DNA from: Paenibacillus sp. LS1 | GTDB lineage: Bacteria > Bacillota > Bacilli > Paenibacillales > Paenibacillaceae | Length of the DNA stretch: 64,000 bases | Assembly (NCBI RefSeq): GCF_026013365.1 | Contig: NZ_JAPDOE010000011.1 | Coordinates: forward strand, 124,001 to 188,000 | Direction: 5' to 3' | In this document: positions 27,501-34,745 of the stretch, in pieces | Layout of the letters: the number at the start of each line of letters is the position of its first letter | Position numbering within the stretch: position 1 is the stretch's first letter | Made by a program: the position numbers and the translations under genes | Notes under the pieces: model-generated | The model's input: only the letters and a program-made list of their open reading frames with translations | What the model was told of the DNA's origin: nothing | Databases searched by the model: none

Positions 27501-29271
27501 TGCTCTAATCCAGGCCGATTATACATGGCAAGGTACAGAGCTTAGCACGACGGATATCGTATCCGTTGTTGCACCGAAGACGGGAGCTGCACCACCGGAT
27601 TACATGGATACGATTAAAGCATCTACGATCGGAACGGGCAAAAAGGGAGAGACACGTGTCTCGATCAGCGCTGCCGGACACAAAGGCAACATGGTTGGCA
27701 GTGAACTGGCATACCGTATTTTCACGGACCAATCGCAAGTGATGCTGCCAACGTTTGAACAGGATATCAGCGGATGGAATACGCTGCCTTCCGATAAAGT
27801 CATCAAAGCAAAACCAGGCGAGTGGGTTGTTATCGCCAAACGAACAACCAGTGAGCCAAAACTCACGACAGCATCATCTGCTGCGGTAAAGGTGAATGAG
27901 CGGATCTCTTCAAGCGCGGAGCCAAGCGTGCCAAGTTCGGGCGACAGCAAACCACCCGCATTGAATGTACCTGTTGGTCCGTTGACGGTGGGTGGCGTAG
28001 CCATCGATAGTGCCGTTGGAGGTAAAGACATGAAGATACCTCTGGAACTGGATGCAGTGCAGAAGGATGGATTGTTGCTGGTCGATGTTACGTCAGGCGT
28101 AAGTGGTCCAACCGTGGTTGCTCATCCTGTTCGAGAAGCGCTGCTTGATGCAGCCGAGCAAGGACAGCGAATTCGTTTGCACGTTGCGGGCCAACTGGAG
28201 CAGCTACGCTTCGAGCTGGATGCGGATCTGATTAAACAACTCGCTGCCAAAGGCATTTCGATGGATTTGGAAAGCGATTGGGGCAGCTACCGTTTGGATT
28301 GGAATGATATCGATCTGAACGCACTCGAAGCAGCTTTCCCGGCGCAAAAGGCCCAGGATATCAAAGTAAGCTTAAATGTAGGCAAACCGAATCAGGCATA
28401 CGAACAGCTTGCTGTGAAGCTTGCCAGTGAAGGCCGCATGATCCCTAGAGGAACCCCGGTTACCTTCAACATGACGGCAAGCGACGGTAGCAAGTCAATC
28501 GAAATCGATAAGCTTTTGAAAATGACAACCAAAGAACTTTATCTGCCGGTTGGAGAGGACGAACGCTCCGTATCGACCGTGGTCGTTCTTGAAGCGGATG
28601 GAAGCTTGCGGCATGTGCCAACCCGCTTCGAAGTGCGGGACGGCCGGATGATTGCCATCGCCAGCAGTATGACCAACAGCGTGTACTTGCCGATCCGATA
28701 TGACGCTACCTTTAGCGACATGAAGAGTCACTGGGCAAGCGAAGCGGTTCATGATCTGGCATCACGTCTGGTTGTGAATGGCGTGTCGTCTGCTCGTTAT
28801 GAGCCTTCGCGTAGCATGACTCGGGCAGAGCTTGCTGCACTGATGGTGAGGGCCTTTGGCCTTAAACCAGACACAGGCGCAAGTTCACCATTCGCAGATG
28901 TTAAGGCAGCAGATTGGTACAACGATGTGGTGCAAACGGCAACTGCCTATGGTCTCATGACGGGTTACAGTGGTAATCGTTTTGGTCCACAGGATGCCAT
29001 GACACGTGAGCAAGTGATGGTCATGCTGATCCGTGCATACGAGATGGCAGGACATACTGCACCAGCTGTGAGTAGTGCAGCTAATAGCCTTGACGGCTAT
29101 ACTGATGCATCAACGTTGTCTGATTGGGCCAAAGACAGTGCCGCGCAAGCGGTAAAACTGGGTCTGATTCAAGGCAAATCGGCAACGACACTTGAGCCAA
29201 AAGCTCCGGTAACTCGTGCCGAGATGGCGACGCTTGTCCGCAGATTGCTTGTGGAACTGGATTTGCTGTAA
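21580..29271 (+). CDS. Giant SLH-domain cell-surface protein (2563 residues)
   Basis: Signal peptide MRRNKIIRIIATLMAMVMLI with an AVA-A site is followed by a beta-rich N-terminal module (residues 35-350, KNGFIKVTVDNASGRF onward). A middle region around 950-1240 is Gly-rich and beta-strand-like (GINVTHYKDPNKHGVMNSYG, then GGLGFGTRAGVNNDELWAG). Ig-like units follow, one marked by DTTAPMIYLD near residue 1812. Three SLH domains start near 2378 (FSDMKSHWASEAV), 2438 (FADVKAADWYNDVV) and 2507 (YTDASTLSDWAKDS) and end at the C-terminus; these bind pyruvylated wall polymer. GGAAGGGG precedes the ATG. It may anchor the preceding 1721-residue protein at the surface; this is inference. Confidence 0.9.
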   Translation: MRRNKIIRIIATLMAMVMLISVLPLHIAVAAVSSAGTTSIKNGFIKVTVDNASGRFSIRTEDGQPIRKKDNGVDMIFGGDNPETSFTTFRINGTDLIFGNPYKMAPNWTSEVTPPKVVTGNDGTQSLVTVWTVQGIRISQVITLLLKEDKDQGGNARVQYVVENTTNAKVEIGSRVLLDTSVGGNDGPAFQIGQNYSVPLTVERKLVHEPEKLGYDKNVDEQAYNLHKLPPYWVMRDKLDLSNPLATNVIAYGFNNLFEGGINIVDEMVVGHWANLAGTKWEYEPDENLDFTQDTNDYGTADTAVAFYWEPDTVQAGGQHSYELVYGLGEIVSPEKVFDVRFLDPTQKLETNEEETGYVNDGVFEVNTEIENLEMFNTNHSQIDVTLTLEKGLSFVDENGKELNATSQKLTFRKDVPPEQAAQGIEFIPYKPGEVVAAKWRVKGTGKAWPSTRQYMVTVSSPETEKKLETAAQESEGLPESEIRAIYESSRAGFIFLPPVGELRETLVYAMSPEEAYSKDEKYITLNVSNIAAYNVGNEATSTAANFDMYLVNVKNGDRYKVPVTRSVTSQPLGNGFAGDLKLVYRGGEEVKADGTTLEVLNDAFLPLGEYAVQVDYRDKSIPELAEALSFKTDQTFSITENEENRVRKAGILAVYKTKLDLNAGAGEKAMFASVLPWTYGNLTDTQFKTKLDQDRARLTAAKQEMVAASRKLDPALDVAGAIDASASPVYSVQTFENEAAFETFKKGLDDDAEQEVVLEVRGKIVQSGTGANAQYTVQSDTEPAILNKSVAYSGKDLTISTGNFPLAKDIRANTDTPFLQTLFVGGDGTLSVANSGFVFHSGEWTVDFYNGFDKSLGTESKLTDEEQAWEEGRNPADPTLNGTLTWANGMLGDALNPYRNLLVSYVYFNKHTLFSTPTFSLNGFGLKLNDFVLRQDGVSFGGAMKMFIVNGEVSNVMFNQSGFVGIDSSLAFELDNRIGLFKPDSEDSVKGGINVTHYKDPNKHGVMNSYGVNFEAKLENLFSISAELAFKRVPDGRIIPDVIAFGSDLPDPGIMINPATKISSIRGAIRELAMTIAGGTERLPLTLEAGIDMELGQKPAVFSGSVDLTLKATGFKVVGKLGFGEGSKVIPMLTEALVQTQWASPMFIRARAQIDVGGWDIIVGSASLFIGENLEKGRVDFEGMVSSKIQIPSSVPVVGGLGFGTRAGVNNDELWAGISLLFLTLGIKYYWGGGISFMTDGSALDNEALAHLSINDPEQGPRLLQIGTGIETLATSWENEEPERYEIRYTAVGDGIDMIEDSSQNLGIGGIRTSNGGKMHVIPMSGVTGDALLELEYFTTTRPTLTLKRDDGSTYDIVYGEATDRNATAFEQIIKAPKEGDLKSDGTTVTKKEELQGTDIRRIYVAIPQDDAKTGSWTLTSSQSVKSKLMNIPVLPELSSTELAVDPQDADQFTATWTVDNASPGDTVDLYLSSDRLQATPTPDESVDPGIMIAKGIEIESADIGADGRASGEMTFDVKQIAYLGGADLRGFLQQGTYYLRTELKTDMAFSVLSSQEGYTLVDPFAPNAVPEVETRSIGNGQFEVAFPAITKTAEEEAEEFTYILTASDEQGDLYDPFGEEGYSESDLKATLKDGKYHVTVGGWNALGTPKLGADGKMLRNADGTIAMEDKEVRHSGLEPGKSYRMGVTVARKPASDEQANLRLSTTTYSGSKLLPAPTGPVLSLDNKQVVNNKYEVVTSSNQVTVNVASNQSNVVVEASTDDGSLGTTNLATTDKLKFNFEVDGVYAVQLKARNTSTGDTSVTMLYVTIDTTAPMIYLDSPSQGERAQGGVALVQGTTMTDAQVTVTDADSDQELAQFKPDENGVFKHEVPIDVNRMKTRLRIKTEDAAGNVNSAVVEVLNGDFKLPRRLKLVMPEELVAGGEQAAVQTYVEYTDGTRELADNDSITYSVVMGEANAAVQDDGLLDGKRVGAALIQADYTWQGTELSTTDIVSVVAPKTGAAPPDYMDTIKASTIGTGKKGETRVSISAAGHKGNMVGSELAYRIFTDQSQVMLPTFEQDISGWNTLPSDKVIKAKPGEWVVIAKRTTSEPKLTTASSAAVKVNERISSSAEPSVPSSGDSKPPALNVPVGPLTVGGVAIDSAVGGKDMKIPLELDAVQKDGLLLVDVTSGVSGPTVVAHPVREALLDAAEQGQRIRLHVAGQLEQLRFELDADLIKQLAAKGISMDLESDWGSYRLDWNDIDLNALEAAFPAQKAQDIKVSLNVGKPNQAYEQLAVKLASEGRMIPRGTPVTFNMTASDGSKSIEIDKLLKMTTKELYLPVGEDERSVSTVVVLEADGSLRHVPTRFEVRDGRMIAIASSMTNSVYLPIRYDATFSDMKSHWASEAVHDLASRLVVNGVSSARYEPSRSMTRAELAALMVRAFGLKPDTGASSPFADVKAADWYNDVVQTATAYGLMTGYSGNRFGPQDAMTREQVMVMLIRAYEMAGHTAPAVSSAANSLDGYTDASTLSDWAKDSAAQAVKLGLIQGKSATTLEPKAPVTRAEMATLVRRLLVELDLL

Positions 29272-29304
29272 AGCTGTAAATATGAAGTTATTGATTTGAA
29301 CTGG

Positions 29305-29340
29305 AAAAGCCCGAAAGTCATTGCGACTTTCGGGCTTTTT
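29305..29340 (+). terminator. Strong terminator of the surface-protein operon
   Basis: A perfect 15-bp stem AAAAGCCCGAAAGTC (29305-29319) and GACTTTCGGGCTTTT (29325-29339), five-base loop, then T-run. It also serves the convergent AraC gene. Confidence 0.92.
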
Positions 29341-29382
29341 TGCACCTTTTTTATGAGTAGGCTTATAGCTTTGCACATTATT

Positions 29383-30324
29383 TCATACCCAGCCTGTAAA
29401 TTCCAGTATAGATGCTTTTGCAGACTGTGCCTCGGTATGGGCCCCTTTGCGCCAGGCTTTGGGCGATTCTCCCATCAGTTTGGCGAAGCAACGGTTAAAG
29501 CTGGAGATGGATCGGAAGCCGACCTGCTCGGAAATGGACAGAATGGAGGCCTCCGTGCTTTTCAATCGTTTGCATGCCTCTTCGACCCGGGTACTATTCA
29601 GAAAATCGAGCGGTGTGGTTCCCATAATTTCATGGAACTTGCGGCGAAAATGCGTTGTACTCAGATGACACAGTTCAGCGAGATAATCGATGGTCACGGG
29701 CAGCATATAATTTTTGGTGATAAACTCCAGCACGGGTGAGATGACCAAGTCACCTTGAAGGTCCCTTTCCTGATCCTGCGCTGACCAGCTCTCGTTACTC
29801 GCATGAACTCGAAGCAGTTCGATATATAGAGACATCAACAAGCCGTACGCGCTCTCCCGATAGTAGGGGGACTGCTGCTTCATTTCTTCTACAATCGATG
29901 TTGCTAGCGTATGAATTTTGGGATGCTGTTCCTTATTCAGAATGCAATTGGTTCCCTGAATGGCCCATAAATTCGGTTCAATGTGAGTTTGAGCGGTTTT
30001 GAGCGAATGACGGAAGAGCTCTTCCGGTGAAAAAAAGATATAAGCCCACAGGCTGGCATTATTAGGCGAACTGTATGTGGTATGCGGAAGATAGCGGGGA
30101 ATGAACGTGATGTCGCCTGCTCGAAAAGGCACAGATTCCCCCTTAATCTCCATGATGCCTCCATCCGAATAACAGATGCCAATCTCCATGTGGTTATGGA
30201 AATGAAGATGCTCACTTTTGATATCGGATATTCTCCAGCGGTCTCCACTGAGTAACAGGACAGGAAAATCAATGGGCAGACTGTAGTGACGATATTCAAT
30301 GACAGGTTTCTTCGGTTTGGGCAT
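29383..30324 (-). CDS. AraC family transcriptional regulator (sugar-responsive type)
   Basis: An N-terminal cupin sensor (residues 15-150: HFHNHMEIGICYSDGGIMEI, FRAGDITFIPRYLPHTTYS) and a C-terminal AraC DNA-binding domain (residues about 195-295: TIDYLAELCHLSTTHFRRKF, then ILSISEQVGFRSISSFNRCF). AGGAG lies nine bases before the ATG. It is transcribed away from the GH105-GH112 pair, with about 170 bases between, so it most likely activates those genes in response to a sugar. The C-terminal 20 residues extend past the usual end of the fold. Effector unknown. Confidence 0.9.
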   Translation of the reverse strand: MPKPKKPVIEYRHYSLPIDFPVLLLSGDRWRISDIKSEHLHFHNHMEIGICYSDGGIMEIKGESVPFRAGDITFIPRYLPHTTYSSPNNASLWAYIFFSPEELFRHSLKTAQTHIEPNLWAIQGTNCILNKEQHPKIHTLATSIVEEMKQQSPYYRESAYGLLMSLYIELLRVHASNESWSAQDQERDLQGDLVISPVLEFITKNYMLPVTIDYLAELCHLSTTHFRRKFHEIMGTTPLDFLNSTRVEEACKRLKSTEASILSISEQVGFRSISSFNRCFAKLMGESPKAWRKGAHTEAQSAKASILEFTGWV

Positions 30325-30418
30325 TTTCGAGGACTCCTATGTATAAATGATTGAAATTGCACAGTTTTGTTGCGAATATGCTTAGATTGAGACTATTTTA
30401 CTGCGTACAATGGAATAA

Positions 30419-30431
30419 GTAAAGCGTTTAC
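30419..30431 (+). promoter_or_regulatory. Candidate cre (CcpA) site before the GH105 gene
   Basis: GTAAAGCGTTTAC has arms GTAAA/TTTAC around GCG. It keeps the AAGCGTT core and agrees with the Bacillus cre consensus at 12 of 14 aligned positions. It lies 65 bases before the start codon, so carbon catabolite control is plausible. Confidence 0.5.
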
Positions 30432-30495
30432 AAAAATGGACGGACACCTCTCAGGGCGCACTTGGGGGCGTGTGCGCAGGGAGAGGGGAATAACA

Positions 30496-31515
30496 ATGCT
30501 TCAAGTGAAATATGACAGAGAACAGATTCTAAACGTAATCGAGAGCGTTACCAAGAAAACACTGGATATGGATCTGACATGGGATTGGCCCGGCGGTGTG
30601 GCTTATTATGGCGTATCCAGAGCCTATCAAACGACAGGCAACCAAGAGATTCTGGACAGGCTGGTGAAATGGGCGGACGAATATATCGAGCTGGGCCTGC
30701 CAAGTTGGACGGTAAATACATGTGCTATGGGTCATGTGCTCATCACTTTATATGAAGAAACCGGGGATCAGAAGTATTGGGATATTGTCCTCAGCAAAGT
30801 CGATTATCTCCAGAACCATGCGCTTCGCTTTGGAGACAATGTGCTTCAGCATACGGTATCCGTTTCCAATGATTTTCCGGAACAGGCTTGGGCGGACACC
30901 TTGTTTATGGCGGCATTTTTCCTGCTCCGCGTAGGTAGCAAATTAAAAGATGAGGCCATGATTCAGGATGCGCTGAATCAGTATTACTGGCATATCAAAT
31001 ACCTGCAAGATCCGACCAGCAGTCTGTGGTATCACGGTTATAACAATATTAACAAGGACCATATGTCCGGATTTTACTGGGGAAGAGCGAACGCTTGGGG
31101 AGCCTATACGATGTCTCAAGTGAAACCGCAATTGAAAGACTGGTATTTGTATCCGCAATGTATGGATGTAGAATGTGCTCTTCGCGATCAATTGGCGGCT
31201 CTCAAACTGGTGCAGACCGAGAATGGCTTGTGGCGTACGGTGTTGGATGACGAAGAATCGTATGAAGAGGTGTCAGCCTCCGCCGGTATTGCAGCAGCCA
31301 TGATCAACAACGGCAATCCACTGCATACGAAATATGTGCAAAGGGCACTGGAAGGCATCCTGAACAATATTAGCGAGGATGGACGTGTGCTTGGTGTATC
31401 TGGCGGTACGGCGGTCATGAAGGATCGGGATGGTTATCGCAATATTCCAAAAGACTGGATTCAGGGCTGGGGTCAGGGCCTGGCACTCGCTTTTCTGTCC
31501 GATATGTTGAGATAG
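30496..31515 (+). CDS. GH105/GH88-type unsaturated glucuronyl (rhamnogalacturonyl) hydrolase
   Basis: Predicted YteR-like enzyme that hydrates and releases the unsaturated uronic acid left at the non-reducing end by polysaccharide lyases. It is an (alpha/alpha)6 barrel: WPGGVAYYGVSRAYQTTG near residue 30, WADEYIELG, the likely active-site stretch FPEQAWADTLFMAAFFLLR near 130, and a C-terminal WIQGWGQGLALAFL. No signal peptide is present, so it acts on imported oligosaccharides. ATG 30496 with AGAGGGGAA upstream is preferred over the longer frame from 30436. It lies 13 bases before the GH112 gene in the same operon. The exact substrate cannot be read from the sequence. Confidence 0.85.
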   Translation: MLQVKYDREQILNVIESVTKKTLDMDLTWDWPGGVAYYGVSRAYQTTGNQEILDRLVKWADEYIELGLPSWTVNTCAMGHVLITLYEETGDQKYWDIVLSKVDYLQNHALRFGDNVLQHTVSVSNDFPEQAWADTLFMAAFFLLRVGSKLKDEAMIQDALNQYYWHIKYLQDPTSSLWYHGYNNINKDHMSGFYWGRANAWGAYTMSQVKPQLKDWYLYPQCMDVECALRDQLAALKLVQTENGLWRTVLDDEESYEEVSASAGIAAAMINNGNPLHTKYVQRALEGILNNISEDGRVLGVSGGTAVMKDRDGYRNIPKDWIQGWGQGLALAFLSDMLR

Positions 31516-31528
31516 GGAGGGAACCCAA

Positions 31529-33709
31529 TTGTCCAAACCAACCAAAGGCTCGTTTACACTACCGGGAGAATCCGGTTATGAGGCACTGACGCTGGAGCTT
31601 GCCGATCGCTGGGGTGCTGATGTAATCCGTGACAGTGACGGTACAAAATTGTCCGATGAGATTATTAATGCCGGATATGGCATCTATTCAACCATTTGCA
31701 TTATTCGGGATCATAATGAGTGGGCATCCCGTAATCTGGATAAGCTGCAGCAATGTTTTCTCATTACGAATCCGAAGGTCGCTGTTCAAGATTATGTATC
31801 GATCTATCTGATGGAGGACTTCTTCGCTGAACAATTCAGGGTGAATGATTCCAAAGAAGCGTTTAAATATTGGCAGGTTTATGATCGAACGACTGGGGAA
31901 GAAGTCCCCAAAGGACAGTGGAATTATGAAAGGGAATCTGGCAATGTTGTGATTACTGGCGTTGCTCCTTGGCATAAATACACGGTGAGTTTCATGGTCT
32001 ATCGGATATGGGAAGAGATCTCTATGTACAATCATACGACGAATAACTGGGACAAAGAGCATCTGATGCAGATTGATCCGATCTATACGGACACGCAAAC
32101 GTATCTGCTGGATTGGATGGAAACGTGGTGTCAAAACCATCAGGAAACAACGGTTGTACGTTTTACATCCCTATTTTATAATTTCGCCTGGATCTGGGGC
32201 AGTGATGAGCGGAATCGCCATCTGTTCTCGGATTGGGGTTCATACGATTTCACGGTAAGTTCGAGAGCGTTGGATCTGTTTGCTCAAAAATATGGGTATT
32301 CACTCTCGGCTGAGGACTTTGTGAATGGTGGTAAATATCAGGTCACTCATATGCCTGCGGATCAGCGCAAACTGGACTGGATGGCATTTATCAATGATTT
32401 TGTGATTGAATTCGGTAAGAAATTAATTGATATTGTGCACAAGCATGACAAGCTGGCGTATGTCTTCTATGATGACAGCTGGGTAGGCATGGAGCCGTAC
32501 AACGATCGCTTTGAGGAATTTGGATTCGACGGCATGATCAAATGTGTGTTCTCCGGTTATGAGGCAAGAATGTGCTCAGGCGTTAAGGTCGATACCCATG
32601 AGATTCGATTGCATCCATATTTGTTCCCAGTTGGCTTAGGCGGGCTTCCTACCTTCAAGGAGGGCGGAGATCCTACCCTGGATGCGAAGAAATATTGGAT
32701 TAATATCCGACGTGCGCTGCTGCGGGAGTCGATTGACCGGATTGGACTAGGTGGATATTTGCATCTGGTTGAGCCTTACCCGGACTTTGTGGACTACATC
32801 GAGAAGATTGCCCATGAATTCAGGGAAATGAAAGAGCTGCATCAAGAGGGAAAACCATATCAGATCAAGACAAAGGTAGCCGTTCTTCATAGCTGGGGCA
32901 AGTTAAGATCGTGGACCTTGTCCGGTCATTTTCATGAAACACATATGCATGATCTGATTCATGTGAATGAGGCGTTATCCGGTTTACCAATCGAGGTCCA
33001 ATTCATTGATTTTGATGATATTCGTCAGGGTGTATTGAAGGATGTGGATGTTGTCATTAATGCGGGTTCTGTTGGTTCTGCCTGGAGTGGTGGAGAGCAC
33101 TGGAACGACCACCAAGGTGTAGACATCCTGACCCAGTGGGTGTATGAAGGCGGTACCTTTATGGGTATCAACCAGCCTTCAGCGGCCCACGGGTACGACA
33201 GTTTTTTCAGAATGGCGCATGTGCTTGGGGTAGATGAGGATACAGGTGCAAGAGTCGTTCATGGAAAATGGTCGTATGAGGCTCACGATGCGCAGGGGCT
33301 GGTGCCGAAAGGTGCTAATATCGCGTCAAAAGGTAAAGGCAGAATATATCTTACGGATGGGACAGCCAAGGTATTGCACGAGACAGATGGCAACATTACA
33401 TTGTCCACGCATGCTTTCGGGAAAGGGCAAGGAATCTACTTATCTTCGTTCGAATTCAATTGGGAAAATACGAGATTGCTCCAGAATCTGATTCGTTTTG
33501 CCGGTAATGAGGTGGGTGAGGCGAAGTATATTCCGGATAACTTGTATACCGAGTGTGCCTACTACCCTGAGAGCAACATATTGGTTGTGATCAATAATAG
33601 CGATCAGGTTCAATCTACGACGATTGATACGGAGCATGGAAAACAAACCGTGGAATTAGATCCGTATGACACGGTGATCACCAAGATTGGCTTAATCAAA
33701 TCAGTGTAG
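31529..33709 (+). CDS. GH112 beta-galactoside phosphorylase
   Basis: Cytosolic phosphorylase that splits a beta-galactosyl disaccharide with phosphate to give alpha-galactose 1-phosphate. The family includes galacto-N-biose/lacto-N-biose phosphorylase and D-galactosyl-1,4-L-rhamnose phosphorylase. Family features are LPGESGYEALTLELADRWGA at the start, the likely general acid at Asp315 or Asp316 in YVFYDDSWVGMEPY (Bifidobacterium enzyme: Asp313), and GGYLHLVEPYPDF. A C-terminal beta domain follows. The length of 726 is typical. TTG start with GGGAGG eight bases upstream. Next to a GH105 hydrolase, galactosyl-rhamnose from rhamnogalacturonan I is the more likely substrate, but residues deciding this were not checked. 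Confidence 0.9.
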   Translation: MSKPTKGSFTLPGESGYEALTLELADRWGADVIRDSDGTKLSDEIINAGYGIYSTICIIRDHNEWASRNLDKLQQCFLITNPKVAVQDYVSIYLMEDFFAEQFRVNDSKEAFKYWQVYDRTTGEEVPKGQWNYERESGNVVITGVAPWHKYTVSFMVYRIWEEISMYNHTTNNWDKEHLMQIDPIYTDTQTYLLDWMETWCQNHQETTVVRFTSLFYNFAWIWGSDERNRHLFSDWGSYDFTVSSRALDLFAQKYGYSLSAEDFVNGGKYQVTHMPADQRKLDWMAFINDFVIEFGKKLIDIVHKHDKLAYVFYDDSWVGMEPYNDRFEEFGFDGMIKCVFSGYEARMCSGVKVDTHEIRLHPYLFPVGLGGLPTFKEGGDPTLDAKKYWINIRRALLRESIDRIGLGGYLHLVEPYPDFVDYIEKIAHEFREMKELHQEGKPYQIKTKVAVLHSWGKLRSWTLSGHFHETHMHDLIHVNEALSGLPIEVQFIDFDDIRQGVLKDVDVVINAGSVGSAWSGGEHWNDHQGVDILTQWVYEGGTFMGINQPSAAHGYDSFFRMAHVLGVDEDTGARVVHGKWSYEAHDAQGLVPKGANIASKGKGRIYLTDGTAKVLHETDGNITLSTHAFGKGQGIYLSSFEFNWENTRLLQNLIRFAGNEVGEAKYIPDNLYTECAYYPESNILVVINNSDQVQSTTIDTEHGKQTVELDPYDTVITKIGLIKSV

Positions 33710-33739
33710 AAACGGATATGGGTTCTATTTTAGAACGAA

Positions 33740-33785
33740 AAAAGCTCAAGCCTGCGGCGATTCGCCAATGCTTGAGCTTTTGTTG
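33740..33785 (+). terminator. Terminator of the GH105-GH112 operon
   Basis: AAAAGCTCAAGC (33740-33751) pairs with GCTTGAGCTTTT (33770-33781) around an inner GGCGA/TCGCC stem. Confidence 0.88.
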
Positions 33786-33791
33786 TATTCA

Positions 33792-33911
33792 GTGTCTATT
33801 AAAGTCTGTATTCCCGACTGGATTGATGAGTTAAATGCGAATTATACAAGAATTTTTATGGAAATGCAAGAGGAAAAAGATTGCTTTTACGTAGACTATC
33901 GTTTATTCTAA
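33792..33911 (+). CDS. Possible 39-codon peptide or gene remnant
   Basis: From GTG 33792 an open frame reads VSIKVCIPDWIDELNANYTR and ends in CFYVDYRLF before TAA. Its amino acid mix is protein-like, but there is no ribosome site and it sits directly behind a terminator. It may be the tail of a lost gene. Reported with low confidence. Confidence 0.2.
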   Translation: MSIKVCIPDWIDELNANYTRIFMEMQEEKDCFYVDYRLF

Positions 33912-33948
33912 AAAAAGGAAGTCTACTACATTTTAATAGGAGGTATGG

Positions 33949-34170
33949 ATGATGGAAAATATGATGATGATGAACATGATGATGAATATGTGCATGGAAG
34001 AAATGATGTGCAAAATGAAATCCATGAAGATGATGATGGAATGTATGGAAGACAAGAGCATGATGGAAGGCATGGATATGAATAAAATGATGTCCTGCAT
34101 GCAAGAGTGCGACGAAATGATGACCACTATGATGGGCATGATGAGCAACATGAAGAAAGCATCCATGTAA
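33949..34170 (+). CDS. Methionine-rich small protein (34 Met in 73 residues)
   Basis: A short cytosolic protein with almost half its residues Met, plus five Cys and many Lys, Glu and Asp; no signal peptide. It begins MMENMMMMNMMMNMCMEEMM and continues with MxxM and MxxxM spacings, ending MMGMMSNMKKASM. The frame is set by a strong TAGGAGG (33937-33943) placed five to eight bases before the twin ATGs 33949/33952. Runs of Met with Cys resemble Cu(I)-binding 'Mets' motifs, so metal binding is possible, but this is inference. It is alone between two non-coding stretches with hairpins downstream. Helix prediction would be high, giving a Met-lined amphipathic helix. Confidence 0.7.
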   Translation: MMENMMMMNMMMNMCMEEMMCKMKSMKMMMECMEDKSMMEGMDMNKMMSCMQECDEMMTTMMGMMSNMKKASM

Positions 34171-34178
34171 TTCATTGA

Positions 34179-34213
34179 TTACAAGTTCGACTTGTAAAGC
34201 TGGCGGGCTTTAC
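34179..34213 (+). other. Two overlapping, mutually exclusive hairpins after the Met-rich gene
   Basis: TTACAAG/CTTGTAA (34179-34185 with 34191-34197) and GTAAAGC/GCTTTAC (34194-34200 with 34207-34213) share bases 34194-34197, so only one can form at a time. Neither has a T-run. Their role is unclear. Confidence 0.4.
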
Positions 34214-34255
34214 AACTCTGCAGAACAGTTCACTGTATGCAGTCCAAAGAATAGT

Positions 34256-34309
34256 AAGCCTTTTAATAGGGCGGGTTGAGCAGACGAACTGCAGACCGGC
34301 TTTTTTTCT
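34256..34309 (+). terminator. Weak terminator-like stem with T-run
   Basis: AAGCC (34256-34260) can pair with GGCTT (34298-34302), followed by TTTTT and CTT. The loop is long, but it is the only T-run behind the Met-rich gene and ends next to the convergent hypothetical gene. Confidence 0.4.
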
Positions 34310-34632
34310 TATTTATATTGAAGAATCTTCCGCGATACATCGATCCGCATCAGCTTTAATTTAAACCATTGCTCCTGTAAAGATTCCGTCTGGTATCCTT
34401 CTGAAGCGACTCTTAGCTTGCTGAAAATGTCCACCAGTTGCTTGTTGATTCGGTCATAACTTATAAGCAATTCACGGAGCAGTATAGCTTTTCGTTCTTC
34501 CTCCAGCAACGCATCCTTCTGATCACGAAGCTTTCTGAGAATATCTTCAGCCCATTCCGAGTCTTCTATTGTACGGGCAAAATTATATAAGTCCAAATAA
34601 TCGTTAACCCAAGTTTGTGTCAAAGAATCCAT
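34309..34632 (-). CDS. Small helical hypothetical protein
   Basis: A protein of about 107 residues, charged and predicted almost wholly helical (EWAEDILRKLRDQKDALLEE, LLISYDRINKQLVDIFSKLR), suggesting a coiled coil or helical bundle. No signal peptide, membrane segment or known motif. ATG 34632 is preferred: GGAG lies 11 bases upstream, while GTG 34644 abuts that site. It is upstream of nothing on its strand and converges on the Met-rich gene region. I do not recognise the family. Confidence 0.65.
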   Translation of the reverse strand: MDSLTQTWVNDYLDLYNFARTIEDSEWAEDILRKLRDQKDALLEEERKAILLRELLISYDRINKQLVDIFSKLRVASEGYQTESLQEQWFKLKLMRIDVSRKILQYK

Positions 34633-34745
34633 GGCGTTATTCACTCCAGTCAGCTACGCTTTTCTATATACCGAGTATTATACCCGGAATAATACAATTT
34701 ACAAGTGCTGAATGAGATTTTTCTGGATTTTTTTCCGTTATAGTC

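Noticed and set aside
33856..34104. His-rich minus-strand frame (82 codons) opposite the Met-rich gene
   Set aside because: It is the antisense image of ATG repeats (CAT = His), has no clear ribosome site, and the plus-strand gene explains it. Kept only as a note in the findings.
33949..34170. Reading the ATG clusters as a microsatellite or CRISPR-like repeat only
   Set aside because: The triplets are interrupted and irregular, with no spacer/repeat periodicity, and a strong ribosome site fixes a reading frame.
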